Translations under genes and position numbers: made by a program
The notes under the pieces: model-generated
Seen by the model: the letters and a program-made list of their open reading frames with translations, nothing else
What the model was told of the DNA's origin: nothing
The model's database searches: none
NCBI GenBank assembly: GCA_050739495.1
Contig: JBOIBL010000115.1
Coordinates: forward strand, 1-7,382
Direction: 5' to 3'
Length of the DNA stretch: 7,382 nucleotides
Source: DASSKW01 sp050739495
Lineage (GTDB): Bacteria; Pseudomonadota; Gammaproteobacteria; Natronospirales; REEB76
In this document: positions 1 through 5,854 of the stretch, one piece after another
How positions within the stretch are numbered: position 1 is the first letter of the stretch
Layout of the letters: every line of letters starts with the position of its first letter

Positions 1-605
1 CCCAGGAATGCCCACATGGTGAGCGTCGCGCAAGCGTTGATGGCCGAGGCCGGCGACGCAGTCGGATGGCCTGAAGTCAGGATCTGCGGATCGAAGTGGA
101 AGACGCCGAACACGCTGAGCGCCAGCAAGGGCGTGAGTTTCAGGATTACGGTCACGAGCTGAAGTCTGCCGGCAGCGCGCACGCCGAGGATGTTGATGCC
201 GGTAAGCAGCCAGGTGGCAACCAGCGCCGCCAGTGCTCCGTACAGGGGGTCGGCAGCCAGCCCGGGGATGAATACCACCAGATAGCTGGCAAAAGCGACG
301 GCGATAGAGGCATTAGTGCCGACGATGCTGAGCCAGTAGATCCAGGCGATCTGGAAGCCGGCGAAATCCCCGAACGCCTCGCGTGGGTAGGCGTAAGGTC
401 CCCCGGCTCTGGGCAGGCGACGTGACAGACTGCTGAATACCCAAGCCAGCAGCAACGCGCCGGCAGTGCTGAAGCCCCAGCCCCACAGACTGTAGATGCC
501 GAACACGGCGAGCGAAGCGGGAAGCAGGAACACACCTGATCCCACCATGTTGCCGAGTACAATTGAGGTGGTGGTGGCGAGGCCGAGGCTGCGTGTTTGT
601 TGCAT
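1..605 (-). CDS. AdiC-like APC-family amino acid/polyamine transporter, N-terminal part (cut by window edge)
   Basis: Integral inner-membrane transporter of the amino acid-polyamine-organocation (APC) superfamily. Reading down from an ATG at 605-603, the frame stays open to position 1, giving 201 codons of a protein usually about 430-480 residues long. Residues 18-33 carry the TM1 signature GNMVGSGVFLLPASLA, very close to that of E. coli AdiC, and several hydrophobic segments follow. From memory of AdiC, pocket residues Tyr93, Asn101 and Trp202 correspond to Tyr90, Asn98 and Trp198 here, with the same Tyr-to-Asn spacing and the matching contexts YWL and MWAFLG. This favours a basic amino acid, agmatine or polyamine substrate, but specificity is inference. 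An in-frame TAA lies six codons upstream of the ATG, so this is the only reasonable start; no good Shine-Dalgarno is visible. It is transcribed divergently from the beta-propeller gene. Confidence 0.9.
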   Translation of the reverse strand, partial: MQQTRSLGLATTTSIVLGNMVGSGVFLLPASLAVFGIYSLWGWGFSTAGALLLAWVFSSLSRRLPRAGGPYAYPREAFGDFAGFQIAWIYWLSIVGTNASIAVAFASYLVVFIPGLAADPLYGALAALVATWLLTGINILGVRAAGRLQLVTVILKLTPLLALSVFGVFHFDPQILTSGHPTASPASAINACATLTMWAFL

Positions 606-637
606 GGTCTGGCATCCGCGTTATTAGGCTGGGGCCG

Positions 638-643
638 ATTGTA
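638..643 (-). promoter_or_regulatory. candidate -10 box (TACAAT) of the permease gene
   Basis: The minus strand reads TACAAT here, five of six matches to the sigma-70 -10 consensus, with 32 bases between the box and the permease ATG. No convincing -35 lies 16-18 bases upstream, so this is a weak call. The same hexamer followed by CGG or CTG occurs ahead of two other genes in the window. Confidence 0.3.
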
Positions 644-712
644 GCGGAATATGTGTTGTTATCGGGTAGGTGGATGCAGTTGATGTGGGTTAAAAATGCA
701 TGTAGCCCGGGT

Positions 713-1753
713 ATGCGTTCTCGAATGCGTGGCGGGCGAAGGCGGGTGATGCTGGGAGCTGCATTACTGGGTCTGGCAGTGTCTGCCGCGCATGCCGAGC
801 TCGGTTTGCAGCGTGTGATTACTCTGCCCGGAGTGCGCGGACAATTCGGTCAGTTGACGCTGGATACGACTCATCAGCGCCTGTTCGTGACAGTGACCGG
901 CAGCAGCAGACTGCTGGCAATCGATCTCAAAAAGAATGTCATCAGCAACCAGTTGACAGGCTTGGACACACCCTCGGGGATAGTGTATCTCCCGGATGGT
1001 CGGGTAGCGGTCACCGGGGACAGTAACGGCGCGATCAGCTTCTATACTGCCGCGACACTTGCCCTCAGCGGCAGCCTGATATTCGGCAGTGAGGCCGGCG
1101 CGGTGTGTTTCGATCCGGTTTCGAACCAGGTATATCTCGGATATGGACGCGAACAGCATGGTGGCGTCGCGGTGATCGGAGCTGCAGGTAAACCTCTCGC
1201 CCAATTGCCGACGACGGGGCACCCACGTGGCTTAGTGGTGGATTCGCTGGCCAGACGCCTTTATCTGGGGTTTTCGACATCGAACGCGATTGAGGTGTTC
1301 GATTTGACCGACAACAAACAGATTGCAGATTGGTCGTTGGGCGCAGGGGATGGCGCGACGTATCCCCTGGTATTGAATGGCGATGGCAAGTATCTGTTTG
1401 TCGGTGGACGCAGCGGTGATGAGATCGCAGTGCTGGATACTCAGTCCGGCAAAGTGCTGCAAACCATCTCGGCACCGGGTGACGTCGCGGCGATGAGTTT
1501 CGACCCGCACCGCCGTGAACTTTATGTGCCTGGTGGAATCGGGCAGCTCGCTATCTACACGGAAACTGCGGGCGGCTTGCTGCGTGCGATCGGTCGGATT
1601 CCCACCCGCCACGGCGCCCGCAGCGGACTTCTGGATGCCGATACCGGTCACTACTATCTGGCGCTGCCGGCAACCAAGGCCGAGCCTGCCGCAATTCAGG
1701 TGTATCTGGTAATTGATAGAGCAACCGACGCAACGCAACAAAATGACGATTGA
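713..1753 (+). CDS. exported YncE/YVTN-type beta-propeller protein
   Basis: Predicted periplasmic beta-propeller of about 346 residues; the molecular role of such proteins is mostly unknown. Residues 1-28 look like a signal peptide: an arginine-rich start (RGGRRRVML), a hydrophobic core, then AHA before Glu29. The RRRVML stretch also resembles a twin-arginine (Tat) signal. The mature part repeats a blade pattern of a short strand such as RLYLGF or YLFVGG, a turn, a strand such as AIEVFDL or EIAVLDT, then a phrase such as GKVLQTIS, as in YncE and YVTN-repeat proteins. No haem-binding CxxCH motif or transmembrane anchor is seen. The start is uncertain: in-frame ATGs lie at 683, 713, 725 and 749, none with a strong Shine-Dalgarno. 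713 was chosen because it gives a complete n-region; 725 is nearly as good. The open frame upstream of 683 overlaps the permease gene and is not credible. Its last 11 bases overlap the next gene, suggesting co-translation. Confidence 0.8.
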   Translation: MRSRMRGGRRRVMLGAALLGLAVSAAHAELGLQRVITLPGVRGQFGQLTLDTTHQRLFVTVTGSSRLLAIDLKKNVISNQLTGLDTPSGIVYLPDGRVAVTGDSNGAISFYTAATLALSGSLIFGSEAGAVCFDPVSNQVYLGYGREQHGGVAVIGAAGKPLAQLPTTGHPRGLVVDSLARRLYLGFSTSNAIEVFDLTDNKQIADWSLGAGDGATYPLVLNGDGKYLFVGGRSGDEIAVLDTQSGKVLQTISAPGDVAAMSFDPHRRELYVPGGIGQLAIYTETAGGLLRAIGRIPTRHGARSGLLDADTGHYYLALPATKAEPAAIQVYLVIDRATDATQQNDD

Positions 1754-1946
1754 TGAGCCCAGCTTGCGACAGATGAAGGCGGTGCGTGACGCTTGCCTGG
1801 AAGCCGCGCGCGAAGCTTATCAACAGGCGGCAATCGCCGGCTTGTGTCATGAGGGCGCCGTCGAGGCCTCACTGGACGCCATCCGCATGCTGAATCTGGA
1901 TGCCGTGCTCGCGGAGCTGGATGGCCCCAGCCGGAAAAAGCCCTGA
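1743..1946 (+). CDS. small conserved-looking helical protein, unknown function (67 aa)
   Basis: I do not recognise a characterised family with certainty. The ATG at 1743 lies inside the end of the beta-propeller gene and the two frames overlap by 11 bases, a typical translational-coupling arrangement. The 67-residue product is probably mostly helical. A central stretch, AREAYQQAAIAGLCHEGAVE (residues 24-43), has the pattern of short acidic proteobacterial proteins that I recall as 'hypothetical' or loosely labelled 'acetyltransferase' in databases. The single cysteine, in GLCHEG, and the following EASLDAIRMLNL segment look like the conserved core. The C-terminus is basic (SRKKP). There is no signal peptide or membrane segment, so it should be cytoplasmic. 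It is too small to be an acetyltransferase. A 79-base gap separates it from the deoxyhypusine-synthase-like gene. An alternative in-frame TTG at 1713 is less likely. Confidence 0.7.
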   Translation: MTIDEPSLRQMKAVRDACLEAAREAYQQAAIAGLCHEGAVEASLDAIRMLNLDAVLAELDGPSRKKP

Positions 1947-1977
1947 CAGCGGCAGCCTCTTTGCGGCCCTGAACCGC

Positions 1978-1983
1978 TACAAT
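1978..1983 (+). promoter_or_regulatory. candidate -10 box (TACAAT) ahead of the deoxyhypusine-synthase-like gene
   Basis: TACAAT lies in the 79-base gap, 42 bases before the GTG start, in the context GCTACAATCTG. It is nearly identical to the candidate boxes at 638-643 (minus strand) and 3730-3735. No good -35 hexamer is seen at the normal distance, so confidence is low. If it is real, the deoxyhypusine-synthase-like and SIMPL genes can be transcribed apart from the propeller gene. Confidence 0.3.
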
Positions 1984-2011
1984 CTGCGTCTGCGAATCCA
2001 CCCCCCTCGCC

Positions 2012-2016
2012 AGGAG
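2012..2016 (+). promoter_or_regulatory. Shine-Dalgarno AGGAG that fixes the GTG start at 2026
   Basis: AGGAG lies nine bases before GTG 2026. The reading frame is open further upstream, to about 1900, but that part overlaps the small protein gene and has no comparable ribosome binding site. This site therefore decides the start of the deoxyhypusine-synthase-like protein. Confidence 0.75.
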
Positions 2017-2025
2017 AGTCTAGGC

Positions 2026-3003
2026 GTGATCAATACCAGGCCCATTGCCGATTTCATCAAGCACCATTACCGCCACTTCAATTCGGCCGCCCTGATCGAT
2101 GCCGCGGAAGCTTATAAGCAACATCTGGGTGCGGGTGGCAAGATGATGGTGACGTTGGCAGGTGCCATGAGCACTGCCGAACTCGGACTCTCGCTGGCCG
2201 AGATGATTCGCCGTGACAAGGTGCAGATCATCACTTGCACCGGCGCTAATCTGGAAGAGGACATCTTCAATCTGGTGGCGCATGATCATTACGTGCGGGT
2301 GCCGAAATACCGCGAGCTGTCACCGGCCGAGGAACAGAAACTGCTGGACCGGCATCTGAACCGGGTCACCGACACGTGTATACCTGAAGGCGAAGCGATC
2401 CGTCGTATCGAGAAGGCAGTGCTGGAGGAATGGACCGCGGCGGACCGCAAAGGCGAATGCTTTTTCCCGCACGAATTCATGTACAAACTGATTCGCAGCG
2501 GCGCACTCAAACAATATCACCAGATAGATCCAAAAGATTCCTGGATGGTGGCGGCATGCGAAAAAAACCTGCCGATCATCGTGCCGGGCTGGGAGGATTC
2601 CACGCTCGGTAACATCTTCGCGGCGCATTGCATGAAAGGCGACATCAAGAACGTGCATACAGTGCGCACCGGTATCGAGTACATGATGTATCTCGCGGAC
2701 TGGTATCGGAATAATTCATCCGGCAAGGGTGTGGGTTTCTTCCAGATCGGCGGCGGTATCGCCGGCGATTTTCCAATCTGCGTGGTGCCGATGCTGGAAC
2801 AGGACATGGAGCAGGATACGCCGTTATGGGCTTATTTCTGCCAGATCAGCGACTCTACTACCAGCTACGGTTCCTATTCCGGCGCAGTACCGAATGAGAA
2901 GATCACCTGGGGCAAGCTGGGCGCGGACACACCGAAATTCATCATCGAGTCCGATGCCACTATCGTGGCACCGCTGATGTTCGCGTATATCCTTGCGGAA
3001 TAA
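2026..3003 (+). CDS. bacterial deoxyhypusine synthase-like protein (possible polyamine aminobutyl/alkyl transferase)
   Basis: Cytoplasmic NAD-dependent enzyme of the deoxyhypusine synthase (DS) family, 325 residues from a GTG start with a strong Shine-Dalgarno. In eukaryotes and archaea the enzyme moves the aminobutyl group of spermidine onto a lysine of eIF5A; bacteria lack that substrate, and some bacterial relatives are thought to make homospermidine or related polyamines. Visible family marks are GGKMMVTLAGAMSTAELG near residues 37-54, TCTGANLEED near 71-80, the GGG of the NAD region at 242-244, and ITWGK with Lys297 at the place of catalytic human Lys329. Trp295 and Glu291 match human Trp327 and Glu323. 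Human His288 is replaced: GGG is followed by IAGDFP, not VVKHHI. Human Asp316 appears as Tyr284 in GSYSGA. The substrate therefore probably differs. It sits 14 bases before the SIMPL gene, with which it likely forms an operon. Confidence 0.88.
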   Translation: MINTRPIADFIKHHYRHFNSAALIDAAEAYKQHLGAGGKMMVTLAGAMSTAELGLSLAEMIRRDKVQIITCTGANLEEDIFNLVAHDHYVRVPKYRELSPAEEQKLLDRHLNRVTDTCIPEGEAIRRIEKAVLEEWTAADRKGECFFPHEFMYKLIRSGALKQYHQIDPKDSWMVAACEKNLPIIVPGWEDSTLGNIFAAHCMKGDIKNVHTVRTGIEYMMYLADWYRNNSSGKGVGFFQIGGGIAGDFPICVVPMLEQDMEQDTPLWAYFCQISDSTTSYGSYSGAVPNEKITWGKLGADTPKFIIESDATIVAPLMFAYILAE

Positions 3004-3017
3004 TCGAGGGACAAGCC

Positions 3018-3716
3018 ATGAAATATCGGGCAGGAATAACAGGTATCGTGATGGCACTGGTTATGCCGCTGACGTATGCGGACGGTCTGCCGTCGGTACC
3101 GTACATACAGGTATCGGGTCACGGCGATGTGAAAGTGGTCCCCGACATGCTGAATATTGCGCTCACCGTGACACGTACCGATCCAAAACTGGCGATCGCA
3201 CGTGCGGATGTCGAACAACATTCGGATGCAGTGATCGCCCTGGCGAAACGGCTGGGAATCGCGGCTCGCGACATCCAGGCCCAGGCCATCTTTATCGCGC
3301 CTGAATATAACTGGCAAGATAACAAGCGGGAGTATATCGGTCAGCGCGTCACCCGCACATTCAACCTGACCTTGCATGATCTGGATCGCTATCCGGCACT
3401 GGTGGATGGATTGGTGAAAGCGGGGGTAAGCAGCGTGGATTCAATCACGCCTTCCCGCAGCGACATGCCGGCACTGCAGGCACGCGCGCTGGCTGCCGCG
3501 ATGCAGGATGCCCATGTCCATGCACAGACCCTGGCGAAAAGCGCCGGTGCGGAACTCGGTGCAGTGTTCAGCATCACTGAAAGTGATACCTCTTCGCCCG
3601 GGCCGCGACCCATGATGATGAGTGCTGCAAGATCGGGCGCCGCTACGTATGAACCGGGTGTCATCGATGTCGGCGAAGACGTCAGCGTGGTGTATCTGCT
3701 GGGGGTCTCGCATTGA
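3018..3716 (+). CDS. SIMPL domain (DUF541) periplasmic protein
   Basis: Exported 232-residue protein of the SIMPL/DUF541 family, to which E. coli YggE (linked to oxidative stress tolerance) belongs; the biochemical activity is not established. Residues 1-21 form a signal peptide with a likely cut after TYA, before Asp22. The family opening YIQVSGHGDVKVVPD lies at residues 29-43, followed by a long helical stretch and the typical RTFNLTLHDLDRYPALVDGL region (about residues 114-133). Near residues 155-180 the ARALAAAMQDAHVHAQTLA helix is characteristic of the family, and the C-terminus returns to the strand VSVVYLLG. GAGGG at 3006-3010, seven bases before the ATG, supports this start. The gene begins 14 bases after the deoxyhypusine-synthase-like gene and should be co-transcribed with it; a functional link between them is unproven. 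Confidence 0.9.
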   Translation: MKYRAGITGIVMALVMPLTYADGLPSVPYIQVSGHGDVKVVPDMLNIALTVTRTDPKLAIARADVEQHSDAVIALAKRLGIAARDIQAQAIFIAPEYNWQDNKREYIGQRVTRTFNLTLHDLDRYPALVDGLVKAGVSSVDSITPSRSDMPALQARALAAAMQDAHVHAQTLAKSAGAELGAVFSITESDTSSPGPRPMMMSAARSGAATYEPGVIDVGEDVSVVYLLGVSH

Positions 3717-3729
3717 GGGGCATCTATCG

Positions 3730-3735
3730 TACAAT
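3730..3735 (+). promoter_or_regulatory. candidate -10 box (TACAAT) ahead of the lipoprotein gene
   Basis: TACAAT in the context CGTACAATCGG lies in the 50-base gap after the SIMPL gene, 31 bases before the lipoprotein GTG. It resembles the candidate boxes at 638-643 (minus strand) and 1978-1983. No -35 of quality is visible; the needed position falls at the end of the SIMPL gene. The lipoprotein gene could equally be read from the upstream operon. Confidence 0.3.
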
Positions 3736-3754
3736 CGGCAGCTCAACGAATATC

Positions 3755-3759
3755 GGAGG
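3755..3759 (+). promoter_or_regulatory. Shine-Dalgarno GGAGG that fixes the GTG start at 3767
   Basis: GGAGG lies seven bases before GTG 3767. The frame is open back to about 3713, but only the GTG start puts a positively charged n-region directly before the hydrophobic core and the lipobox, so site and protein agree. Confidence 0.8.
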
Positions 3760-3766
3760 TTTAATT

Positions 3767-4237
3767 GTGAACAGAAACATCAAAGCGATCATCGGCGGCG
3801 CAGTATTGGCGCTCGTGCTGACGGGCTGTGCAAGCATGGGCGGGGATTCAAATGTAGAGATGTTGTCTAGTGGCAGCCACAGCGGCGTCAAGGATCAGGA
3901 ATATCATGATCTGCATAACGCCAAGGATTTCCAGACCTGGTGGAACAAGGCGTATTCGACTTACTCCGAAGTGCCGGCCCTTCCGAAGGTGGATTTCACC
4001 AAGAATATGGTTATTGCGGCATTCATGGGCGAGAAGAGCCATGGCGGTTACACAATGCACATCGAAGGCATTGAACAGACCCCCGATGCCTATAATGTGA
4101 ATATCAAGATCAGTATCCCCGGGGAAGGTTGCAGAACCACCCAGGACGTGATTCAGCCGTTCCAGTTTGTCGTGGTCCCGAATAACAACGGCGTATTCAT
4201 CAACTGGAATGTGAAGCAGGGCTACAAAGTCTGCTGA
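3767..4237 (+). CDS. PrcB-like (protease complex subunit PrcB family) lipoprotein
   Basis: Lipoprotein of 156 residues. The N-terminus has a short basic region (NRNIK), a hydrophobic segment and the lipobox LTGC, so Cys21 should be lipidated. The next residues are Ala and Ser, not Asp, which favours sorting to the outer membrane. The later part matches the pattern I associate with the PrcB C-terminal domain: a FQTWWNKAYS helix, then KNMVIAAFMGEKSHGGYTM (residues 80-98), strands, and PGEGCRTTQDVIQPFQFVVV. In oral spirochaetes PrcB is a lipoprotein partner of the protease PrcA; no protease gene is next to it here, so that role is not supported. Cys122 and the last residue, Cys156, could form a disulfide. 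The gene follows the SIMPL gene by 50 bases and ends at an intrinsic terminator, so it closes this transcription unit. Confidence 0.78.
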   Translation: MNRNIKAIIGGAVLALVLTGCASMGGDSNVEMLSSGSHSGVKDQEYHDLHNAKDFQTWWNKAYSTYSEVPALPKVDFTKNMVIAAFMGEKSHGGYTMHIEGIEQTPDAYNVNIKISIPGEGCRTTQDVIQPFQFVVVPNNNGVFINWNVKQGYKVC

Positions 4238-4260
4238 TCTGACGCAGCGGATATCGAAGC

Positions 4261-4290
4261 AACGGGCCGGTCAAACCGGCCCGTTTCTTT
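4261..4290 (+). terminator. rho-independent terminator after the lipoprotein gene
   Basis: AACGGGCCGG (4261-4270) and CCGGCCCGTT (4276-4285) form a perfect 10-base-pair, mostly GC stem with a five-base loop (TCAAA). A T-rich tail, TTTCTTT, runs from 4284 to 4290. It begins 23 bases after the lipoprotein stop. The opposite side has no matching A-rich run, so it acts mainly on plus-strand transcription. Confidence 0.92.
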
Positions 4291-4348
4291 GGTGAGGACC
4301 CCGCCGCAGACAAGTCCGAAAATGGCTAGTTTCCGCCGATTGCTGGCG

Positions 4349-4354
4349 TATAGT
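4349..4354 (+). promoter_or_regulatory. candidate -10 box (TATAGT) placed for a leaderless ada-alkA transcript
   Basis: TATAGT matches five of six positions of the sigma-70 -10 consensus. If it is used, transcription would begin at about 4361-4362, which is the ATG itself; no Shine-Dalgarno lies before that ATG. No clear -35 is visible, as would suit a promoter needing an activator, and I see no copy of the E. coli Ada-box core AAAGCGCA between the terminator and the gene. Confidence 0.4.
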
Positions 4355-4361
4355 ACCGGCC

Positions 4362-5831
4362 ATGGATTCCGCACCATTGCAACTCGACCCAGCTATCTGC
4401 GACCGCGCACGACTCGCGCGCGACCCGCGTTTCGACGGGCGGTTTTTCATCGGCGTGTTGACGACGGGCATCTATTGCCGCCCGATCTGCCCGGCGCCAT
4501 CTCCCAAGCAAGCCAATATCCGTTATTTCCCGACCGCAGCGGCAGCCGCTGAAGCCGGGTTACGCCCCTGCCTGCGTTGTCGTCCGGAAGCAGCGCCGGG
4601 TACGCCGGCCTGGGCCGGTACCTCCGTGACCGTGAGGCGTGCCTTGCGGCTTATTCAGGAAGGGGCCCTGGATAATTGCAGCGTGGATGAACTGGCAGCA
4701 CGGCTTGGTGTGGGGGCGCGGCATTTGCATCGCTTGTTCGTGCAACACGTGGGAGCGCCGCCGATCGCTGTGGCACAGACCCGACGGTTGCATTTTGCCA
4801 AACGCCTTATCGACGACACTGTGTTACCGATGACTGATATCGCCCTGGCGAGCGGCTTCGGCAGTTTGCGGCGGTTCAATGCTGCATTCCGGAATACCTA
4901 CAAACGCGCGCCGCGGGAACTGCGGCGTGAACGTCGCGCCACTGAAGGTGCGCGCAATGATGGTTTGAATCTGCGGCTTGCCTACCGTCCGCCTTATGAC
5001 TGGAAGTCGTTGCACGCTTTTCTGGCGGCGCGCGCGCTGCCAGGCGTGGAGCGGGTCACCAGTCAGAGCTATGCCCGCAGTATCCGCGTCAACGATGTCA
5101 GTGGCTGGCTGGAGATCCGGCAGGTGAAGGCGGCAGATGCTCTGGACCTGAGTGTGCACGGGCTCGATCCCTCGGCATTGTTCAATGTCGTATCACGGGT
5201 GCGACAGATGCTCGATCTCGCGGCAGATCCCGCTGATGTCCGTGCAGTATTGCGGCGTGATGCGTTACTCGTACCGCTGTTGCGTGCGCGTCCCGGATTG
5301 CGTGTGCCGGGTGCATGGGACCCGTTCGAGATCGCGGTGCGCGCCGTGCTTGGTCAACAGATCAGTGTGGCGGCAGCACGCACGTTTGCCGCACGTCTGG
5401 TCGCGAAGTATGGCAGCCCGATAACGGCGGGCGACGGCTTGACGCATCTGTTCCCGGAGCCGGCACAATTGGCGACGGCAGATCTGTCTGCAATAGGATT
5501 GACCCGGTCGCGCGCTGCAACCATAAAGGCTCTCGCGACCGCGGTGCGTGATGGAATCGTATGTTTCGACGCAAATTCTTCAGCAGATGAAGTACGTGCT
5601 GCTTTGCTTGACATAGCTGGCATCGGCAGCTGGACCGCGGAATACATCGCCATGCGTGGTCTGGGGGATCCGGATGCATTTCCCGCTGAAGACCTGATCC
5701 TGCGCCGCATGGCAGGTCGAGGCAAGCCGTTGACAGCGGCAGCTTTGCGCAAACATTCACAAGTGTGGCGACCCTGGCGTGCGTATGTGGTGATGCACCT
5801 GTGGCGCGCCGCATCCTTGCAAAGCAGTTGA
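4362..5831 (+). CDS. Ada-type sensor/AraC regulator fused to AlkA DNA-3-methyladenine glycosylase
   Basis: A 489-residue fusion for alkylation damage. Residues 10-76 form the Ada zinc-binding domain with Cys39, Cys43, Cys70 and Cys73, one position off E. coli Ada Cys38, 42, 69 and 72; Cys39 should accept methyl groups from DNA methylphosphotriesters. Residues about 87-195 are an AraC-type double helix-turn-helix (SVDELAARLGVGARHLHRLF; MTDIALASGFGSLRRFNAAF). Residues about 205-310 match the AlkA N-terminal domain. From about 320, the HhH-GPD glycosylase core has AVLGQQISVAAA, the hairpin IAGIGSWTAEY with Trp424, and Asp444 in PAEDL at the place of catalytic AlkA Asp238. All key residues are present. 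The protein should excise 3-methyladenine and related bases and may activate its own operon when methylated. A terminator isolates it upstream; the methyltransferase gene follows 23 bases downstream. This fused form is known in several bacterial groups. Confidence 0.95.
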   Translation: MDSAPLQLDPAICDRARLARDPRFDGRFFIGVLTTGIYCRPICPAPSPKQANIRYFPTAAAAAEAGLRPCLRCRPEAAPGTPAWAGTSVTVRRALRLIQEGALDNCSVDELAARLGVGARHLHRLFVQHVGAPPIAVAQTRRLHFAKRLIDDTVLPMTDIALASGFGSLRRFNAAFRNTYKRAPRELRRERRATEGARNDGLNLRLAYRPPYDWKSLHAFLAARALPGVERVTSQSYARSIRVNDVSGWLEIRQVKAADALDLSVHGLDPSALFNVVSRVRQMLDLAADPADVRAVLRRDALLVPLLRARPGLRVPGAWDPFEIAVRAVLGQQISVAAARTFAARLVAKYGSPITAGDGLTHLFPEPAQLATADLSAIGLTRSRAATIKALATAVRDGIVCFDANSSADEVRAALLDIAGIGSWTAEYIAMRGLGDPDAFPAEDLILRRMAGRGKPLTAAALRKHSQVWRPWRAYVVMHLWRAASLQSS

Positions 5832-5841
5832 GTAAATTCGT

Positions 5842-5846
5842 GGAGG
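5842..5846 (+). promoter_or_regulatory. Shine-Dalgarno GGAGG that fixes the methyltransferase start at 5855
   Basis: GGAGG lies eight bases before ATG 5855, in the 23-base gap after the fusion gene. The frame is open about 30 codons further upstream inside the fusion gene, but the family N-terminus begins at this ATG. Confidence 0.8.
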
Positions 5847-5854
5847 AAACCACC

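Noticed and set aside
96..425. Open frame on the plus strand inside the permease gene
   Set aside because: Low-complexity composition without any domain; it is a shadow of the clearly coding minus-strand permease frame.
558..563. TACAAT on the plus strand as a promoter of the beta-propeller gene
   Set aside because: It lies inside the permease coding region, 150 bases from the start, with no -35.
563..712. Upstream extension of the beta-propeller frame, adding 50 residues
   Set aside because: It overlaps the divergent permease gene, has no ribosome binding site, and places odd sequence ahead of a good signal peptide.
702..716. GTAGCCCGGGT resembling the head of a REP-type repeat
   Set aside because: The matching inverted CCCGGG arm that would close such a repeat is missing downstream and no second copy exists in the window; probably chance within the gene start.
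1900..2025. Upstream extension of the deoxyhypusine-synthase-like frame, adding 42 residues
   Set aside because: It overlaps the small protein gene and lacks a ribosome binding site, whereas GTG 2026 has AGGAG at a good distance and matches the family start.
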